Of a DNA stretch of 44,265 nucleotides, positions 40,948 through 44,265 are shown in pieces. This stretch comes from Alphaproteobacteria bacterium (GTDB lineage Bacteria; Pseudomonadota; Alphaproteobacteria; Rs-D84), in contig JAGBCZ010000026.1 of assembly GCA_017937735.1 (NCBI GenBank), forward strand, positions 1 to 44,265, written 5' to 3'. Position 1 is the stretch's first letter. The number at the start of each line of letters is the position of its first letter. The translations under genes and the position numbers were made by a program. Under the pieces are notes generated by a model that did no database searches, was not told the DNA's origin, and saw only the letters and a list, made by a program, of their open reading frames with translations.

Positions 40948-42747
40948 ATGAAAAAAAATAAAAAGGTGATATATACTTGTATAACTGGTGGGTATGATTC
41001 TATTCCTGTCCACGGGTATGTTGCATCTGATTGGGATTATATTTTATTTACAGATAACAGCAAATTAATTTCCTTGGGTCGCTTTGCGCATTGGACTGTA
41101 AAACCGTTACAGTTTAATAAATTAACAAATGTAAAAAATGCCAGATGGCATAAGGTTAATGCGCATAAATTATTTCCTGATTATAATTGCAGTTTATGGA
41201 TTGATGCACAAATCATAGTTAATAATAACAATTTAATAAATTTGTGTGATGATTTGTTTTCAAGAAATGTGTTGTGTGCCACACCTGCACATCCTGTTCG
41301 TAAATGTATTTATGACGAAGCGGTTGTTATCAAAGAGCATAATATTGATTTTGCAAATATTGTAAATTCAGAGGTTAGATATTTACGGGCTCATCGTTAT
41401 CCTGCAAATCAAGGGCTGTCAGAAACAAATATAGTATTTCGTCAACATAATAAGATAAAATCTGCATTGCGTTTATGGTGGCGTATGATAAAGAAATTTT
41501 CTAAACGTGACCAATTATCTTTTAATTATGCCATTTGGAAGACAAATACACCCCTGCTATATATCATGACAGATTCAGAAACAGGATTAGGTTATCATCA
41601 TTGTATTGCAGATATTACATTTGTTGATAACAAAACGCATAACAGATACAGAATGTTAAATCAGGACAGATGTCGTACGGGTTTATGTCAGTGGTATCAA
41701 AACGTAACAGGTAAATATTTAAATTTGAATAACCCAAGAACATTTAATGAAAAAATACAATGGTCAAAAATATATGATTCTAGACCAATAAAAACAAAAT
41801 TAGCGGATAAGTTTTTGGTTCGTAAATGGGTTGCAAAAAAGATTGGCCAACAATACTTAATACCTTTATTGGGTGTATATGATTCTTTTGATGAAATTGA
41901 TTTTGATAATTTACCGAATCAGTTTGTTATAAAATGCAATCATGGTGCTGGATATAACATAGTTGTCCATGATAAATCAAAACTAGATTTAAATGATGCC
42001 AAGCAAAAAATTAACACATGGTTGTCCGAAGATTTTGCATTTAAAAATGGCTTTGAGTTGCACTATTCTAATATAAAACGCAAGATTATAATTGAACGGT
42101 TTATTTCGAATAAATCTGGGGCAGATTTAAATGATTATAAGTTCTATTGTTTTAATGGCAGGGTAAAGTATATCCAAGTGATATCAGAACGCACAGCAGA
42201 TAATCATAAAGTGTGCTTTTATGATACGCATTGGAAAAAGCAAGACTGGTGGGATAACAATCGTCATGATGGCGATATTGTTAAACCCAAGCAACTTAAT
42301 AAAATGCTAAAACTGGCAAACAAATTGTGCCAAGGCTTTAATTTTGTTCGTGTTGACCTGTATTATTTAGATACAGATGAAATTTATTTTGGTGAAATGA
42401 CATTTACCCCCAGCAGCGGAACAATGATATGGAGTTCAGAAACCGTAAATCTATATTTGGGTGAACTGTTTAAATTACCAATACGTGAATATAATATCGA
42501 AACAGATAATTATCGCATTGCGAAACGGGACAAGAAATTTAATTTGCATATACCGATAATCTATTACAGTCGTTGTGACAATAAAACAAAAATAAATATT
42601 TTGGGCGCCCAGGTGTTAAAAATCAAGCGCACAGATATTGATTATGTTGTATACGTATTTGGAATTCAGGTATTCAAACGTCATATCTCATGCTGTTTTG
42701 CAAAGATAAATCTTTTTGGAATCAGGGTATGTAAGTACCGCATATAA
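40948..42747 (+). CDS. Fusion of a DUF616-like glycosyltransferase and a TupA-like ATP-grasp domain
   Basis: A 599-residue two-domain protein. The N-terminal part (~6-225) has IYTCITGGYDS, DWDYILFTDN and SLWIDAQIIV, the pattern of the DUF616/TOD1-type glycosyltransferases. The C-terminal part (~262-490) begins NPRTFNEKIQW, contains FVIKCNHGAGYN (ATP-grasp nucleotide loop), and ends GEMTFTPSSG, the pattern of TupA-like ATP-grasp proteins that add polymers or amino acids to surface glycans. A tail (~530-599) carries three short repeats (KINILGAQVLKIKR, VYVFGIQVFKR, KINLFGIRVCKYR). It starts one base after the previous gene and ends at a terminator. The fusion suggests two linked steps of surface-polymer synthesis. 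Confidence 0.82.
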   Translation: MKKNKKVIYTCITGGYDSIPVHGYVASDWDYILFTDNSKLISLGRFAHWTVKPLQFNKLTNVKNARWHKVNAHKLFPDYNCSLWIDAQIIVNNNNLINLCDDLFSRNVLCATPAHPVRKCIYDEAVVIKEHNIDFANIVNSEVRYLRAHRYPANQGLSETNIVFRQHNKIKSALRLWWRMIKKFSKRDQLSFNYAIWKTNTPLLYIMTDSETGLGYHHCIADITFVDNKTHNRYRMLNQDRCRTGLCQWYQNVTGKYLNLNNPRTFNEKIQWSKIYDSRPIKTKLADKFLVRKWVAKKIGQQYLIPLLGVYDSFDEIDFDNLPNQFVIKCNHGAGYNIVVHDKSKLDLNDAKQKINTWLSEDFAFKNGFELHYSNIKRKIIIERFISNKSGADLNDYKFYCFNGRVKYIQVISERTADNHKVCFYDTHWKKQDWWDNNRHDGDIVKPKQLNKMLKLANKLCQGFNFVRVDLYYLDTDEIYFGEMTFTPSSGTMIWSSETVNLYLGELFKLPIREYNIETDNYRIAKRDKKFNLHIPIIYYSRCDNKTKINILGAQVLKIKRTDIDYVVYVFGIQVFKRHISCCFAKINLFGIRVCKYRI

Positions 42748-42750
42748 AAC

Positions 42751-42772
42751 CGGGCAATTTGCCCGATTTTTT
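42751..42772. terminator. Terminator after the glycan cluster
   Basis: CGGGC and GCCCG arms around AATTT, then ATTTTTT; the left A-run also allows use by the converging tail-fibre gene. Confidence 0.88.
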
Positions 42773-43703
42773 ATGCTGATTGTCCACAGACACGCCAAAA
42801 TACCATCGTCAGTATACGGGGTGTTTCATATGGAACAAAATGTAATTTTAATGTGGTTGTGGTTTGTGAAACGTTCGCCAGTGAAAAGAAGTTTGTACAG
42901 ACCCCACTTGTATAATAATTTGCATTTTGCATTGGTATTGGCAATGTGATTGTCCCCAGGTCTGCATCGTACCCCAGTTGTACTTCTTCATGTCCTGTTT
43001 GCCTGCCGCCTTGTTCAACCCAGCCGGATTTATATTTACGATACCATGTATAATTGTTGCTGGCATTTGGTAATTGTGATTCAACAACGTAATCCAGTAC
43101 ACCGTCTTTGAAATCGTGCAGCGTTAATATATTTGAATTTGCAGCTGTGATTGAATTAGTTAACGATGCAACAGAATTATTCAAACTGTTGATACTGTTG
43201 TGTATTGCATTGACATCGCCAAGGTCTGATATATCTTGTCGAACAGTGCTGATTTCTGATGCAAAATTTTCAATTTCTGATGTAACAGCACTGATTCTGT
43301 CCAGCAACAGTTTTGTTGAATCTTTGTCTGCGATTTCGGCATAGTTATTTGCAAATCCGATTAAATCAGATTTCATATCTTTCAGAATTTCCATCATGAA
43401 ATTCATATCTTGATTTATCATCATTGGCGTTAATCGTGCAGTTGGTTGATAGTCAACAATGCGTTTCAATTCCAGTTTTCTGGATATTGTTATGACGTCC
43501 AGTGATTTTGGTGGTTTTTTGAATACGATTTTGCCACCAGAATATGGTATATCTGCGTTCAACGTAGAAGATGTTGGATATATTTCAAATCCTGATGCGG
43601 GCTGACCGTTTATTTCAACGACAACATCTTGTTTTGTAAAAAAGGGGAATGTGAAATAGAACGTCTTTGTTTTTCCATCCCCGATAAAGTTAAAACTATT
43701 CAT
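42771..43703 (-). CDS. Phage-type tail-fibre-like protein
   Basis: A 310-residue protein resembling a phage tail fibre. Residues 1-~110 (FNFIGDGKTKTFYFTFPF..., later ISRKLELKRIVDYQPTARLTPMMINQDMNF) match the virion-binding N-terminal domain of T7-type tail fibres. Residues ~130-200 are a coiled coil with repeated Ser/Asn heptads (SLNNSVASLTNSI), and the C-terminal ~100 residues form a receptor-type tip ending FWRVCGQSA. No other phage gene is in the window, so it is either a remnant, part of a bacteriocin or contractile particle coded elsewhere, or a host-adopted surface protein. AAAGGA precedes ATG 43703. Two terminators lie in its leader. Confidence 0.72.
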   Translation of the reverse strand: MNSFNFIGDGKTKTFYFTFPFFTKQDVVVEINGQPASGFEIYPTSSTLNADIPYSGGKIVFKKPPKSLDVITISRKLELKRIVDYQPTARLTPMMINQDMNFMMEILKDMKSDLIGFANNYAEIADKDSTKLLLDRISAVTSEIENFASEISTVRQDISDLGDVNAIHNSINSLNNSVASLTNSITAANSNILTLHDFKDGVLDYVVESQLPNASNNYTWYRKYKSGWVEQGGRQTGHEEVQLGYDADLGTITLPIPMQNANYYTSGVCTNFFSLANVSQTTTTLKLHFVPYETPRILTMVFWRVCGQSA

Positions 43704-43727
43704 AGAAAATCCTTTTTTTGTTATAAC

Positions 43728-43752
43728 AAAAAACCAGCCATGAATTGGCCGG
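43728..43752 (-). terminator. Leader terminator 2 of the tail-fibre-like gene
   Basis: CCAGCCA (43734-43740) with TGGCCGG (43746-43752), one mismatch, and on minus a run of six T. It lies only 25 bases before the start codon. Confidence 0.7.
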
Positions 43753-43756
43753 CAAT

Positions 43757-43783
43757 AAAAAAACAGGCGGTAAAACCCGTCTG
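43757..43783 (-). terminator. Leader terminator 1 of the tail-fibre-like gene
   Basis: CAGGCGG (43764-43770) with CCCGTCTG (43776-43783), followed on minus by seven T. It lies about 15 bases past the predicted transcript start. Confidence 0.7.
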
Positions 43784-43797
43784 TGTTAATGTGAACA

Positions 43798-43826
43798 AGT
43801 ATATCATAAATTCACAAAAAAATCAA
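43798..43826 (-). promoter_or_regulatory. Promoter of the tail-fibre-like gene
   Basis: Minus strand TTGATT (43826-43821), 17-base spacer, TATACT (43803-43798). Confidence 0.65.
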
Positions 43827-43924
43827 TCATAAACGTATATTTTGCAATAGGTATATGTACATCTGGTTTTGTAAAAATATATTTTGTATCATAGCATCGG
43901 TATTTTTTTATTTACATATTATTG

Positions 43925-44165
43925 CGGATGCTTTACACTAACAAATGAACCAAAAGAAATTTGGTTCGGGGCTGTCGAAAGCCTTGGTACATCCGGTGCG
44001 AAAGCATCGTTATAGATGTTGTTCGGTGTTTTTGCACCGATTCATCCCCTGCAATTATGGTTGGGGGGCCGCAGACGTATATATAAATGTCGCGGAATCA
44101 CTGATGTGCTGATTTTCGAACCCCCCGACCTGTTGTTTCTTGTGGTCTTATCATTGCGTTGGGGG
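43925..44165 (+). ncRNA. Highly structured RNA leader upstream of an exported protein
   Basis: Helices that can be read off the sequence: CGGATG/CATCCG (43925-43930 with 43990-43995) enclosing GAACCAAA/TTTGGTTC (43947-43954 with 43960-43967) and GGCT/AGCC (43970-43973 with 43980-43983); then CATC/GATG (44005-44008 with 44015-44018) and CGGTG/CACCG (44024-44028 with 44035-44039); then a three-way junction of GGTTGGGGGG/CCCCCCGACC (44059-44068 with 44121-44130, one G-U), CCGC-a-GAC/GTC-GCGG (44069-44076 with 44089-44095) and AATCA/TGATT (44096-44100 with 44110-44114). The C6 strand at 44121-44126 could alternatively pair with the G5 ribosome binding site at 44161-44165. No known family recognised. 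Confidence 0.6.
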
Positions 44166-44170
44166 AATTT

Positions 44171-44265
44171 ATGAATAACATACACTTTGTGTTTATTATT
44201 TTTATGTGCCTGTTGTGTACAGGTGTTCATGCAACCTCAAATTGCAATGCGGGGTATTCTGCGAT
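44171..44265 (+). CDS. Exported protein, N-terminal fragment (cut by window end)
   Basis: Only the first 31 residues are inside the window. They form a signal peptide (MNNIHFVFIIFMCLLCTGVHA, cut before TSN) followed by NCNAGYSA, the start of a cysteine-containing module like the CDTGY module in the exported protein at 38.3-38.8 kb. GGGGGA five bases before ATG 44171 is an unusually G-rich ribosome binding site and may be controlled by the structured leader upstream. The rest of the gene is outside the window, so the function cannot be told. Confidence 0.65.
   Translation, partial: MNNIHFVFIIFMCLLCTGVHATSNCNAGYSA

Noticed and set aside
43925..44170. Possible tmRNA or RNase P RNA
   Set aside because: No tag-peptide frame, no tRNA-like acceptor half and no GAGGAAAGTCCG-type conserved segment are present.
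1..44265. CRISPR arrays, insertion sequences or toxin-antitoxin pairs
   Set aside because: No regularly spaced repeats, no transposase frames and no recognisable toxin-antitoxin pair were seen; the nucleotidyltransferase has no HEPN-like partner and the XRE regulator has no toxin next to it.

Overview
The window looks like a piece of an AT-rich alphaproteobacterial chromosome. The evidence is the family content (IHF-alpha type DNA-binding protein, alphaproteobacterial-type ProS, an OlsB/OlsA ornithine-lipid pair, LpxD/FabZ, a MraZ) together with simple, well-spaced gene units each closed by a strong intrinsic terminator. A host- or gut-associated uncultured alphaproteobacterium would fit the cysteine-rich secreted proteins and the glycan genes, but that is inference; no 16S or other decisive marker is present.

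Layout. 1-9.8 kb is mostly core information processing: rpoC (5' end cut by the window), a HAD-like phosphatase, rpmF-plsX, an orphan mraZ on the other strand, a small unknown gene, a pair of tandem structured RNA elements ahead of an XRE regulator, and rpsA. 9.8-16.1 kb has an adenylate-kinase-like gene with an apparently leaderless mRNA, infB and nusA on the minus strand, and lpxD-fabZ. 16.2-23 kb carries an 800-residue cysteine-rich exported protein, a cardiolipin-synthase-like phospholipase D lipoprotein, a small metal-transport-like membrane protein, a DUF3419-like methyltransferase, tRNA-Arg(CCU), IHF-alpha and an HD-domain hydrolase. 23-32 kb has a hemW / M13 peptidase unit, an outer-membrane barrel candidate with an MltB-type lytic transglycosylase, and the olsB-olsA-proS operon. 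32-37.5 kb has a spermidine-synthase-like membrane protein, a small acetyltransferase, L-lactate dehydrogenase, iron superoxide dismutase, a membrane-anchored thioredoxin-fold protein with CvpA, and a small membrane protein. 37.5-44.3 kb is the accessory end: a nucleotidyltransferase and secreted cysteine-rich pair, a 51-residue gene, a three-gene glycan cluster ending in a DUF616/TupA-like fusion, an isolated phage-type tail-fibre gene with two tandem leader terminators, and a highly structured RNA region in front of another exported cysteine-containing protein cut by the window end.

Two genome-wide habits are visible. Promoters favour TTGCAA-like -35 boxes 16-18 bases from a TATAAT/TAAAAT -10, and several genes have a -10 box only 5-9 bases before the start codon, suggesting leaderless or near-leaderless mRNAs. 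Many ordinary operon partners are missing (no rimP next to nusA, no rsmH/ftsL after mraZ, no lpxA after fabZ), so classical clusters are fragmented here.

The best candidates for something undescribed are the tandem RNA elements at about 7.18-7.55 kb, whose two copies keep mutually exclusive helices by a compensatory base change, and the multi-helix RNA at about 43.92-44.17 kb, whose C-rich strand can pair either within the structure or with the downstream ribosome binding site.
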